A stretch of DNA of 64,000 nucleotides. Origin: Lichenostomus cassidix. Its lineage: Eukaryota > Chordata > Aves > Passeriformes > Meliphagidae. Location of the stretch: the NCBI GenBank assembly GCA_008360975.2, contig CM039184.1, positions 39,543,797-39,607,796 of the forward strand. Direction: 5' to 3'. Under the pieces are notes generated by a model. The model ran no database searches. It was given only the letters and a program-made list of their open reading frames with translations, and was not told the origin of the DNA. Positions 24,601 through 36,700 of this stretch are shown here, piece after piece (position 1 is the stretch's first letter; the number at the start of each line of letters is the position of its first letter). A program made the translations under genes and the position numbers.

Positions 24601-27600
24601 AGTATTGGAATCTGTGTCCCTAAATTTTTTGAGGAATAGCTCAAGGCAAGCCAAGCAGATTGTCTTAGTTATAAGCAAATGCCTATAATAGTGTCTGCCA
24701 GCTCCAAGTGTGACACAAAGCAGTTATTTCTCATGTGACACCATGGTAGTAGCTACAAAACTCAAACACTTAAATGAGATTAGTGCAATTTTTAGTTCAA
24801 AAGTGTGGTCTTTTAACTCTTGTGCCAGTATAAACTCCTGAGTATTACATGGATAACATAATAATATGGTATGACAGAAATTTTAGCCTGTACTGTTGAT
24901 AGCTAAATTGCATTAGTCAGTTCTTTCAATAGAAGCTTGAACTGTTTATTTTAGCCCATTGGTTTGAGTGTTCTGTATCTCCACTGTGTCATGAATTTGA
25001 CATGTTTACAAACTGCCATACTTAAAATATATTTTCAGCTTATGTATTCATGTTCTGTCTTTGCCTTTACAACATAATGTTGTAGCCACAGTAAAAACTG
25101 ATTTTTTAAATAACTGAGATAGGGTAAATGTCAGTGTTAAATTCCTCCATGTAACCAGTAATGTTTTATACTTTAGACTTTTCCTTAATGCACTTTAGTA
25201 ACCTGTTTGACAAACCTGTGCTAAAGCATACTAGCTTTCTACCTTGTTCAAAATACTCTGCTGTAGTAAATAACCTAAAATGCAGATAACTTCATTATTT
25301 CCCAGAATATATGATAAAAGGGGTTTTTTATGTAATGGATTTCAGACACATGTAAGTGTTGTCTTTTTTAAAATTCAGCATTGTGGTGTTCTGCCTAATA
25401 AAAAAATACCTCAGGATGAGTTAATGGTATTTATGTGGGATAAACTAGGTTGTGAACTATCACATCTTGGATAATATTGTTTCATAAGCATTTTGTGTCA
25501 GGAGTCGTGCACAAAATGCATGGGCTTAAAACTAAATATTATTAAAAACATTTAGTGTATAATACTTGGAGTTATAATTTATAGAATTAAAATACAAGGA
25601 CGGAGTTCACAGCTCATATAAGAAAGCACAGGAGATCATGTCCTGTGTATGTCCACAGGAAAGCTGTGGAAATCAAGAATTTACATTGCTCAACACAGCT
25701 AACAAATCCCACATACAAAAAATACAAAATATGCTCAAGAATCACGAGTATGAAATGCAGGGTTTGTTTCCCACATCAAACCAGTCAGAACACTGGAGGA
25801 GAGAAAACGAAGGTGTGTGTAATGATAACTGACTTCCAAAATGATCTTTCACTGACAGAACCCTTGCTATTCTGACACCAGAGTGATTGTTATTTAAATA
25901 TACATAAAAACCAAAGTGATCAACCAGGTCTTTTACAGATACTCTTAAATTTTATGGCAGTTGAAATAAACTTCAGTTCTGAAATAGGTACATTTTCTCC
26001 CTGAAGATCCAAGTAGCTATTTTTATAAAACTAAGAAATTCTGTGTATTTGGACACACAGGGTTAAAACACTGTCTATCACTGTTACTCATTCGTGTGCC
26101 CCAGTAGTCCTGTAATGAATGAGGATGATGATGATTTTGATGCTTGATATGCTGAGTCATTCTGCTGATATGTAGCATAGGAGGAGCTATATTTCATATT
26201 CTTTCATGTTCCCCAGAGAAGCTTCATCCAACAACTACAGAATCATCCTTGCCAGTATTCCTTCCATTTCAGTTTTTTTTTCCACTTCTGTATTTATTCT
26301 GTTCTCTGCTTTCTCCCTGGAACTAATTTGGCCATGGTTTTTATTTGTCTGTCTTTGGTTACCATCCAGTAGAGCCTCGAGGTACAATGGGAGTTGAATT
26401 ATGTAATACTGAGAGTTTGAAAAGTCATTACCAAATACTTACGTAAAAGTTAATTTGTCATTTGAGTAAGCTTTGATCAAGCTCTTGCATTGGTAAATGC
26501 ACCATGAAGCTGCAAGTAGACATTTCAGTCATTTGGAAAGTGAAATGAAGGAAAGCAGTAGTGAGGAAGACAGTCACAACCTTTTCACAATCCTGAATCT
26601 GAGCTTGTTAATATTTAGGGTTTTTTGTTTTGTTTTTCAAAGACATTTAGCACAAATTCTTGTGAGGCATTGGTTTCTCAGTTACTGGTCAGAACCATTT
26701 TATACAGTGGGCTGGTCAAAAGATTTCTTTTTAAAAATCCAGAAGGGCTAAAAAGACCCCAAACTTCAACCATTTCCCTCTTGGCTGTTTTGAAAAGTGT
26801 TTGCTCAGAAACTCTCTAAGTTCTTTCTTGACTCATAAATGACATTGCCTGCTTCTGGCCTTTTTTGTTCTTCTTAAGGTAACTTTGTGAGAACCATTTT
26901 TCAGCCTGCCATAAGATTAATGGAGAGTAAGGCTGCTGGGATTGCAACAGAAGAAGCAGGGCATGTTTTCCAGTGTTCTGCAGGAGTTGGATCAGATGGT
27001 TCTCTTACAGACCTCACAGCTATTGAAGATGCTGCCAAAGACTGGCCAGCCATTGCTCACAAAACGAAGGATATGGAAATGTCACACCAGGGAGAAAATT
27101 TAGATTTTTCCTTTCTAATAGTAAACGATAAAGAAGGCAACAAGCAACTTTTTGTGGATCTAGGTAAATATAAGTGGTTTTAAACCTCTTTGGGATGCAA
27201 CAAAGGTTAAGAAATGAAATGTTCCTTAATCTTCGATTACAGAGAGTAAGGAACTGTGGTGTTCTTACTGTTGTCCCTATGGTCAGACTTTAAATGCATG
27301 CTGAAACTGTGATCATAGATGCTGTACTTTAAAGGAACCTTAGATCCTTGGTCTATGGAACTTCTTATATTACTATGTTTAATTATTTTGTTTTGAATTT
27401 TAATTCTTGCCACACAAGACTATTTTTTTCCCCGTCTAAGGGGAAAAGTGCTCCCATTTGGATTAAAAGAGGATAGCATATATTGCATTTTTGTTATTTC
27501 AGTTGAATTAGAAGCTGCTTAATAACGGAACAAGTCTTACAGGCATGGCTTTCTGTATTCTTCTACATGTACGAATTGAGCCTTCTTTCCCTGTTTGGAA

Positions 27601-30600
27601 TGGCAGTTGTTAGGTTTCATTGATGGAATACTAGAAATTTTGGTTTGGGCACTTCATGGCCCTGCTGGGTTTAGCCTTTTCAGGGTATTAAAATGTTACA
27701 AATCTCCAGGAGCACAAAACCCACAGTCAAACTGGAGTTTGAAAGTCACGCACTTCTTCACCCCCATATCTGGTTTTTCTGCTTTTTGCCTTGTCTCAGT
27801 GAAATGAAAATAGTTTAGCATGCTTTTGCAGTATGTTATATACTCCAGGACTTTACCTTGGCTTTTTTTCCTCAGACTCTTCAGAAGAACCCCCATTTCT
27901 TACAATTCTTCTCATGGAATTCAGGATCACTTTTATTGTGCTCCTTTTCAGTATGTCTGATCTATTGAAATATAACCCCGCAGTTGGCTACAGTACACTC
28001 CTCTGTTACTGAGTCAGAAGGATTACTTTCACCTACTGTTCAAAATTCTTTCAAGCAAATTCATAAATATAAATAAAAGCAAATTGTTTTCTGTGTCACC
28101 TTTTAAGGATTTGATGTTATCTTCCCTGAAATTAACCATTCTCAATATTTATGTTATACAAATTACCTCAAAATTGGGAATCTAAAGTCTAAATTGCTGA
28201 AATACTGAATTACATCATGAGGCTGCAGTGACAGCAAGCTTTGGGATGTTCTCCTTCTATGAGCTCTAAGTTCTTTTCATGAAAATCAAATGCAACCTGC
28301 AAATAAAACTTACCTTCTGAATAAATTATTAGACAAATTATGCAATGTTTAAGATACCTGGTCATTGTTTTGTTGTTTGATTTTGAGATTGGAATTAAGC
28401 CTTCCTGATGCCTGCTTCAGACAAGTTGTGTCTGGTCCACAGAAAACAGAAAGTTTGATTAAGTTCTTTCTGGTTAAAATCATAGTGCAGCTTTTTGGGC
28501 TCAGTTGTATTTCACTAAGTTAATGTGAAAGCACCCATTTCTTGTACTGAAGGGAAACTTTTAATAATTATAATGTCAGAGTGATTAAAATGACTATGTA
28601 GAGGTGTTGAGCATTTGTCGTAATTCTTCTGTAACATAGAAGTGTATGTGTGTGCATGATCTTGCTTTGTTGCATTTCTTCTATGGGGTATGAACCAGTC
28701 AGTAACAGTTTTTGTCCATGCATTAGACTCTCAGCTGGGCCAAAGGGAAATTGTTTGATTTACAAGTGCTAAGTATCTTAAGTCCTAGCCAACACTGCTA
28801 TGTTAAGAAATATCTGTTTTCCTGTAGGAGTTTATACAAAGAATAGAAATTTCCGGATGTATAAGTCATCAAAAGCAGGAAAAAATGTTATTCTGAAGAT
28901 AGCAGAGGATAATAAGTTTATCCCCAACTGTGAAAAGGATGTTTCCTTGGAAGAAGCATATTTTCTTTCCTCCTTAATCTGCAACATTCGGTAATTACTT
29001 AATTCCAGTCAAATTTTCAATATTATAAAATATGAATTTTAATGATAATTCTCCTGCAGTTGTTACAAATAGCTGCTATGAATGAGCAATTATTCCATTA
29101 ATATAGTTACAGTGTAATTTTAGGAGTCCCTAGTAGAATTTCTTGGTTTTGAAGAAAAAATTTCTTGGGAGTCTTGTTTTTTAGTTAAACCTGGCTTCAA
29201 ATGTGGTACAGCTTCTGAATTGTGCCTCATTTCTCTGTACATGCTCAAAATGCTAAAACAACCATTATTAAGTTTGGTCAGACTCTGTGTAGTCTGAAAG
29301 CCAAACTTACAGCTTTCTAGTCAGTTAAATATGAGAAGTCTGAATATTTTTCAAAGTCTGGTAAGAAATAAAAAGGATTTCTGAACGTGTTTTCTTGCAT
29401 ACCAGATTTCCCATTTGGTACAGAGCATGTCCTTAGGTTGGGTACTTGTACATACAGTGATCAAGTTTTCTATATCCAATCTAAGCCTCTGATGCTCTTT
29501 CTTAAGAAGATCCTAATCATTTCTGCTGTAGCAGAAAGCAAGTATTAAAATGGTATAATATTTTTGTTGAAAACATGTATTTGTGACTTCAGGTTTTATA
29601 TCCTGAAATGTTCATTATCCTGAACTGATGCCCATAAACCGTGTAGTGTATTCAGCTGAATCTGCCATAAATATGGATGAGAAATTTTGCTGTGTTGAAT
29701 TTAGACTTCTGTGATCATCTGGCTTCCAGTTAGCAATATGACAAGGAAAAGCAGTTCATTGTAGAGACCCAAAAAACCCACTGAAACCTTTCAAAGAGTG
29801 TACCTGCATAGATACTATATCTAGAGCACATCCTGCTGTAGCAGTGTGGACCAGCCATTGTTAAATGGTTGGGTCCTGGGACATTGTTGCTGTTGCGGGC
29901 GAGGAACCCCACCCTGCGGTGGGAGTCAGGGAAAGTGCCAAAGCCAGAAGGGAAAGTGCTCCAGGGACAGCAATCACAGGCAGGTCGAGGTTGGCAGGGA
30001 GCTCCGGAGGTCTCCTGGGCCACCCCCTTGCCCAGCTGGCTCCCTGGAGCTGGAGCCCAGGGCTGTGTCATGTGCCATCCTGTGGGATGTTATGGTGAGT
30101 TACTTTGTACTGTGTTATGCTGTAAGAATCACACATTTTCCTTTGTATTTTCTCCTTTCTTCAGAGTGAGTGATGACACAAAAGTTCTGTCATCTGGCTT
30201 TTCAGAGGAGGAGAGAAAAATGTCTGCTTTTTTGAACAGTAAAACTACCAGAAGCAGCAGAGGTACTTCAAGCCTTCTCCACTGCATAGAAAAAAAAATT
30301 ATTCTTAGATGTTCTGTGACTTGTACACCTGATAACTCCTGTCTTTCAGCAAGAGGCAGAGTACATCTGTACTGAAGGATGCTCTGCAGCACCTGAACAC
30401 CACTGACCCTCCCCTCCTGTACCCACAGCTGTCTTGCTTTGGCCCAGTTCCCTCTGCACCTTGGGGTGGGCATAGCACTTCAAAGAACTACAAGAAAGTA
30501 ACAGTGGATTTATCCCTGGTTTAATTAAGGGTGTGATGTGATTCATGTACATTTGCTATCTGCAGTCTATAAAAAGTGTTACAATGACATACTACAGTGG

Positions 30601-33048
30601 CAAACCCAGTAACTGTGTGTATGGCCTTTGGTTTAACAGATCCCACGGAAGGTTACCAGGGTTCTCCATATCCAGAAATCGATAATTTTGTTCGTTCTTT
30701 GGTTAATAGAGATGGGCTACAAGGAGGTAAAGAGACCACTTTACTATTTACAAATGAATTTTCTGCTACACTATTTCTAAAAAATTTAAAGAATAATCTT
30801 TTTTTTCTTCAGGGATACGACAATGGAGTTACTTCTCTCTCAAAGAACTACTTATTTATGATATTTCAGGTTACCGTTGGTGTGAAAATATCGGAAGAGC
30901 TCACAAAAGTAACAACATAATGTATGTTCTTCAGCTGTTCAGTTTGAAACAGCTTGCTTTATTTTCCTGTTCAACTGTTATTTATATAACATTTAAAATC
31001 ACTGAAACATAAGGAATGTGTTTTTGAGAAACAAGGATATTCAAAAAAACCCTCAGCTAGATGAACAGCTAGATGCTGTTTCTCAAGTGAGTTGCTTGAA
31101 GTTTGGTGTTTCTAAAGGCCAGTTGAAAAAGCTGGACTGAACTCTCAACTGAACTTTTCTCTCGACTGAAAAATCAGTCGAGAGAAAATAGTGATTTTAT
31201 GTGGCTTTTATAATTAAATTATCTGTAACAGCAGCAGCAACAAAATCTTACGTCGCATTTGCTAATCTTGATTGATGACTTTTTCTTCTAAACTTAATTT
31301 AATGAAGTTGACTAAATTTCACTCTCAGATGTTAGTCTTAAACATTTATTTCTTTTGATTTAAGAAACCTGAAATTTCTTTAAAAAAATAGTACAAAACA
31401 GACATGTAATAAGTATGTATAGAGTATGAAAGTAATATCCATAGCTGAGGACAAATAAAACCTGTTCATTTAGAGTTTTCTCCTGCATGAATTCACTTCA
31501 TTCATGTACTATTACTAAAAGACTAAATAATTTCATTCTTAGGATTCTGGTAGATCTAAAGAACGAAGTCTGGTATCAAAAGTGTCACGATCCTGTCTGC
31601 AGAGAACAAAACTTCAAATCACAAAGTATGTAGCCTGCAATCTCAATTACACTTAATACTTTTTGGAATGTTGACTTTAATTAACATCTTATATTTGATT
31701 TAGGTTTTCCATTACCGCCTGGGATATGTCTCCCATCTCTTTTCAAAGAGGTATGTTTTTGTCCTACTGATATACTCAAGTTCTTGTGAGTCTCTGGAAG
31801 TAACTGGACATCACCACTAATATCCCAGTCTGCTGAGCTCCACACACTCTTACAGTGGTATAAAAGAAGTCCCTGGAGCAGCTGTGCTGGTCTGGTAGCT
31901 CCATATATTAATTTTTAAGTTCTCTAGCAGTGCTAAGTTACTGGAATTGTCTAACTTCCCCTGGGACTAAAGACTTCCTTCTGTTCTGATGTGAACAGCA
32001 GTTCCCAATGTCTAAGCCACAAAGCTGCTCCAGTTGCAGAATAGAAAAACTGCCCAAGTTTACCTCTGCTATGCATGTCTGACTTTGTGCTGGGCAAGGT
32101 AAAACAGAACTGGTTCTGGAACACTTGAGTCAATCTGAGTCAAATATAAGTCAGTGACCCTCATTTCTGAAATTCATTTATCTCCATTTTAGCATATTAA
32201 AGCAGCATGCTTCCCCAAACAGGTAGAATATTTAAACTGACCTGATACTGCACCTAGACTCTATACCCTGAACATACGAGTTTTTCCACTGCTTAGGCAA
32301 TAAGAATTGACATTTTTGCAACTTTTAGATCTAACTTTTCAGCTCTAAATATCATATAGCAGAATGGCATGTTAAGCTCTTCTCAAGCAGATCATCAGTA
32401 GCTATTAGTGTTATTTCACAGAAAGTGGCATTTAACTGTATTTTCGGGTTCTGACAGTATCTTTAAACAAGACACTAAAGTTAGTCTTAACTCTGTATTG
32501 TTTTCTGATGCTGTATTCAACGGGCTACTTGTAGGCTGCTAGAAAAACAGCAAATTTCTACTCCTGTTAAAACAGGCTTCCACAGGTTAACATGGCTATA
32601 CAGTAAGATGCTGGAAAATCTTGTCTTGTTGGCCAGCTTTCTGCAGTATCCATTAGATGTGACAGCCCAAGCTCCAAACTTGCAGAGCAGTTAAAGGTTT
32701 GAAGAGCATTTTCATATGAAGTACTGTTGTTGTTTCTCAAAGGAAGAAGAGTACACCCTACTGGATGACAGGGGGCACACAGAAGGAGAAGTAAATCCAC
32801 ATTCTAATGCATCAGACTTGTCAAAAAGCTCAGTATCTCTAGAGAACAGCTGGTCTCAAGACTTCCTGTTATCAGACAGCGAGTGGGAAAACACAAGTGA
32901 TGATGCCTGTTTCCTAGAAGCTGCTGAAGATGTGGAACTAGCTGAAGCTGCAGATGATAGTCTGAACTATGCCATGGAAGAAATCCCAGGTGAAGTTCTT
33001 TTGGAAGCTTTAAGGAAAGAAGACACCTGCACGAAAGAAGGCAGCTGA
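18642..33048 (+). CDS. PRIMPOL: DNA-directed primase/polymerase protein PrimPol (complete CDS, 12 coding exons)
   Basis: PrimPol is an archaeo-eukaryotic primase (AEP) that reprimes stalled replication forks in the nucleus and mitochondria. Coding exons: 18642-18821, 19880-19971, 20921-21062, 22544-22691, 26879-27163, 28828-28990, 30165-30262, 30640-30726, 30813-30921, 31543-31625, 31704-31750, 32743-33048. Phases close at every junction and give 579 aa (human 560). It starts MKRKWQERLKKVEELASHYE. The metal-binding DLE motif (Asp about 116, Glu about 118) is in KLYFDLEFYKPANPGADGK; SRHLIF is motif II; LFVDLGVYTKNRNFRMYKSS is motif III. A UL52-type zinc finger (YRWCENIGRAH, then WYQKCHDPVC) and two acidic RPA-binding stretches follow. 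The start is the first in-frame ATG after the acceptor at 18635-18636. Two introns are under 90 nt. No defect is visible. Confidence 0.97.
20921..21062 (+). CDS. PRIMPOL: PRIMPOL exon with the catalytic metal-binding Asp-x-Glu
   Basis: The 142-nt exon reads KGYKTSLMHCYEVIPEKDAC, then KLYFDLEFYKPANPGADG and SMVMKLIE. The DLE triplet matches the metal ligands of AEP motif I (human Asp114 and Glu116), which are required for both priming and extension. Acceptor TTTCCTTAG and donor GTAAAC are canonical. Confidence 0.95.
21063..26878. other. PRIMPOL introns around the 22544-22691 exon
   Basis: Apart from that exon, both introns (about 1.5 and 4.2 kb) are AT-rich with no coding exon, RNA gene or clear transposable element that I can recognise. 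Many short open frames occur, as expected by chance. Confidence 0.5.
22544..22691 (+). CDS. PRIMPOL: PRIMPOL exon with AEP motif II (SRH)
   Basis: The 148-nt exon encodes LVSQKLKELYDVNCSSKDVL and then LNLDSSTDEKFSRH-like sequence followed by LIFLPQKTVFKDNTHV. The SxH triplet is the nucleotide-binding motif II of the primase fold. It ends in phase 1, joining the GNF exon more than 4 kb downstream. Confidence 0.93.
29840..30060 (-). mobile_element. GC-rich insert ending in a decayed CR1 3' fragment (about 29965-30060)
   Basis: On the plus strand, AATCACAGGCAGGTCGAGGTTGGCAGGGAGCTCCGGAGGTCTCCTGGGCCACCCCCTTGCCCAGC parallels the reverse complement of the CR1 3' end (AATCACAGAATGGTT...GGTTGGAAGGGACCTCTGGAGGTCATC). 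The block at 29840-29964 is also far more GC-rich than the surrounding intron, and I cannot assign it. The insert is in PRIMPOL intron 7, about 100 bp before the exon at 30165. Confidence 0.55.
30813..31625 (+). CDS. PRIMPOL: PRIMPOL exons with the zinc-finger ligands (30813-30921 and 31543-31625)
   Basis: The first exon encodes IRQWSYFSLKELLIYDISGY and then RWCENIGRAHKSNNI; the second encodes ILVDLKNEVWYQKCHDPVCR. Together they supply the Cys-His-Cys-Cys ligands of the UL52-like zinc finger, which primase activity needs and polymerase activity does not. A 621-nt intron holding a perfect 15-bp inverted repeat separates them. All four ligands are present. Confidence 0.93.
31155..31188. repeat. 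Perfect inverted repeat, 15-bp arms and AAAA loop
   Basis: The arms TTTTCTCTCGACTGA and TCAGTCGAGAGAAAA are exact reverse complements around a 4-base loop, inside the PRIMPOL intron between the two zinc-finger exons. Either strand of DNA or RNA could fold into a short hairpin. I see no known RNA family or transposon terminal repeat in it. Confidence 0.9.
32743..33048 (+). CDS. PRIMPOL: Last PRIMPOL exon with two RPA-binding motifs
   Basis: The exon encodes an acidic, serine-rich tail. FLEAAEDVELAEAADDS corresponds to human RPA-binding motif A, and EEIPGEVLLEALRKED to motif B; both bind the basic cleft of RPA70N in the human protein. After motif B the bird protein carries an extra short tail, DTCTKEGS, absent from human. 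The stop codon is at 33046-33048. Confidence 0.9.
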   Translation, partial: EEEYTLLDDRGHTEGEVNPHSNASDLSKSSVSLENSWSQDFLLSDSEWENTSDDACFLEAAEDVELAEAADDSLNYAMEEIPGEVLLEALRKEDTCTKEGS

Positions 33049-33374
33049 GCACAGGCCTGGCCAGCAAGGACATACCTGTGTGAAAAGTCCTGCAGGGTAG
33101 CTCAAAAGCACCACTCCAGAGCTGGAAGACAAAGAATGGAGTGCCTGGCTGAACTCCAGCAGGCATGAGGAGATCATGGAAGAGTACATGGGGGCTGAAT
33201 AGGATTGGACTGAAAAACTCATAGTAAATGCTGCTCCAAGCTTAGCACTTTTAACAGTCTTTGCTGTACAGTTTCATTTTCTTAGTTGTATGTCCAAGTT
33301 TTATTGATAAGCCAACAAAACAGACTTCTTTATTTCCACAAACGGGATGAAATAACTTATTCAAATGCAAATTT

Positions 33375-33380
33375 AATAAA
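33375..33380 (+). terminator. Candidate PRIMPOL poly(A) signal AATAAA
   Basis: An AATAAA lies about 330 bp after the PRIMPOL stop, followed by T/G-rich sequence (TATTTGTCTTTG... TGTGTTTTT). It faces the CENPU signal on the other strand at 33504-33509. Confidence 0.7.
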
Positions 33381-33503
33381 AATATTTCTCTATTTGTCTT
33401 TGTTCAACCAAAGTCTGTGTTTTTCTTAAAAATATATTCCTCTCAAGATTACCTTAATAGCACAAGATTAACACCCAACATTGTTCACAGAGTACAAGAC
33501 AGT

Positions 33504-33509
33504 TTTATT
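33504..33509 (-). terminator. Candidate CENPU poly(A) signal AATAAA
   Basis: The reverse complement of TTTATT at this position is AATAAA, about 193 bp past the CENPU stop. It is the first hexamer downstream and faces the PRIMPOL signal at 33375-33380. Confidence 0.65.
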
Positions 33510-33701
33510 ACTTAAACTGGGATTGCTATTTCATTCATTGATATTCTGAGACTATTTACAATTGAAAGATACAATCTCTAACTAAGTCATTACCTTCTTT
33601 AAAACACTGAAACAAAATAGAGTAACAATGATTGAACAAGCTTTAAGCACTGACAATTCTAGTAACTGTTCCTGTGAATGTCAAAAGTCTTAAAAAGACA
33701 C

Positions 33702-36700
33702 TTAATTTTCCTTTGATTTCCTCTCTTTTTGTACAGCCAGAGCCTCTTCCAGTTTCATATTGATATTCTCAAAGTGCCTTTCTGCTCCCAGAATTCTCCG
33801 AGACTCCACCAGAAGAGCAGGGAGGCTGGAAATCCCATACTGTTGATAAGGAAATAAAATTGCAAGGCAACATTTTAAACGTTTGGAAAGATCACTTACA
33901 TATTAGTATTCATTTCTCCTCTGACTGCGCCGTGACTTTTAAAAGTGAAGATGAGCCAAAATTAGAGCATCTTCTGAAATGTGAGGATTTCCCTTACACA
34001 TGGCAGGTGTGTAGCCTTGTCCACAGAAAATACCACACCAGGACCTGGGTGCAATGGGAAGGAGTTCTAAGGCTACATGAGAAGTTACTCTGGTCATGAA
34101 ATACCAGCACTGTTCTTAGCATTAAATATCTTACATGGAAGTACCAGGGCTTTCTCTCTTTTGAACAATAACAACAAAAGAAACTAATTACTTCTGGCTC
34201 ACTGTTCAATCTTCAATTTCTATTTAAAAAGTTACAACTACGGACAACCGTTTTGTTTCTATGGCCTTTGAATTCCTGGACATTGAGAGCAAGGCAGCAG
34301 AATCCTCTCTGAAATACTTCAGCTTCTAACATGAGACCAAAAAAAATGAGTTAGACTATAGTACGGTTCAGCAGTGATTCTCAAGTTGCTTCCACAAAGA
34401 CAATTACCAAAATACTGCTACTTAATATAAGAAATGTTAACAAATTTCATAAATTAAAATAAAAACATTATTAGACCTGTGAAACACATGCAGAATATGT
34501 ACTTACTACCACTTTTTCTTTTGGGTTTTCTTCTCTATAATCCAAACAGTCTTGCTGTAGCTCCTTTAAATCAGTAATTAATTCAATTGTTTGCCTCAAG
34601 GAAGATTTCCTTTCCTGTACCTCAGCATATTCTCTTTGTAGTTGTGTCAGTTGCGGTTCAGCTCTGAAAAAAAATCAAGACTTTGAGGTTTGCATCTGCA
34701 TGTTTATTGCATGAGTTACTATGACCCTATTTCCTCTGAATGAATACTTAAAGGTTGGTCAGAAATACAAAACACAGATTACTACAGCATAGTGTTTAAT
34801 TAGAACAAGTTTATTACTTAAACAGGGGCATGAGTCTAAATGCACCAAAAAGACCCAAACCTCTCTTTTGAGTCTGACAATGTAGCCACTCTTTCTTAAG
34901 AATTTAAATTTTTCACGTGTAGTTTCTTAAATACATCGTGTTCTGCTGCACAGCCCTGCCTGCAAGCTCAGGTGTTCAGTGCTTATGCTGAGGATCTACA
35001 AAATACCTATATGGCTGCTAAATAAACTGGAGTGCTCAATCCATTAAAATAGCACTCCAAAAACTGAGCACCAACAGCTATTTTCATCCAACAGGGTTGC
35101 AGAAAAAAAGCTTCCTTAAACTGATCAAAGGATTAAAACACAGCACATAAAAATGGGAAGACAGCTTTCAGTCTGTGAGGGGACTCAAACCCTATTAAAG
35201 GATGACTTCAAATAGTTCTCTGAGCAAAGTTTGTCCACAGTACTGCAAAGAAAAATGCCTCTTGTGGCTATAGAGAAAAGATTTTTGCCCTGTTTTTGTG
35301 GATCCAAGCCCATGGTTCCCTAGTTACCTTACAAGGTGTATGTTAAATGCAGCTTCAGTATAAAGCTTGTCACTTACAACCAGAGGAATTTTTGGGAGTC
35401 TAATGGTTCTTCCAAAGAACATAATTTCTGTGTTGTGTATCTAAACGACACTTGAGATTAATGCCAAGTTAGAGAAGGGGAATTGTGTGGCCACATGAGA
35501 AGGAAACAAACCACGTGCTAAGAGGAGCCCCTGCCAAACTGCAGATGTGAAATACAATCTTCTGCCTCAAAACCTAAAAAGTCATCTGTATTACCTTTGT
35601 AAATTTATAATCCAGCACCTTTGCAATTCAAATCATAACACTGGGGTTTTTCCTACGAACACATGGTGAAACACCATCCCAGTAACTATAGTTAGCTAAG
35701 AGAATGTGCAAGAATGACTGTCTAGGCAACTGAAATATGTAAAGGAGAGGTTATCATGAGCTTTTGTAAAAACAAAAAACAAGACAGAGCAGTTTCATCA
35801 AAATAAAATGAAAGAACAAAAAAAAAGTTACTTTCTCTTCTGAGTTACAAAATACCAGACTCCTTAAGTTCTTGAGGCTATTATTGTACATCATTAGAAA
35901 CACACCCAATTAGCTCTTCTCTGACTTGCACCAGTCGCTGCCTTTTCTTTTTGATGTTTGCTATTGCCTGAAACAAACAGTGAGCAAAGTCTGTGAAACA
36001 GTTACTTAAACTTCAAAGGCAAACAACTCAAATTTCATTGTTTTGGTTTTTTTCTCTGAGGTTTTATGCTGATTCTCATTGTGGAAGATTCTAAGATACC
36101 AGACCTTATAAACTGCCATATTTTACATTTGTATTTTAAACACTTTAAAACTGTTTAAAATGTCAAACTCTAATCTCCATCCAAAACTTCTCTTAAGAAA
36201 CACTGGATTTGCAAGCATACAAAAGGAGTTTGTGACATTTTGAATTCAAACATGACCAACTCTAGGAGGCTTTAGTTTTAAAAATGCAAACTAATATGAA
36301 TATATGTTCAGTAAAATTGCCATAACAACGTAAGCTTTCTTCAGTATCACATCCAATTTAAAACAAAGAAAACTGATCATAAAATTATATTTAGCAACTA
36401 AAAATCTGATTTTAAAGAAATGTCTCAGAGGCAAACTAAGGATAAATCTAAGTGGCTGTGAATGCTAGATGTGCATTACGATTTTCATTTTACATGCAGA
36501 GCAGCTTACTGTATCACCTCAAGACAAGACTTTAGTATATTAATTGCTATTTCCCAGGATAAGCTTTATGTTGACTTTGTTAAAGCTGGTTTGCCATTGA
36601 AAATTTTGCAGAAGAGGTTAATTAGTGCAGAAATTCAGACATTGCCTAAGACACACTTAAATGTTAATGCTGTAGGACATTAACCTCTCCCTGACAAAAC

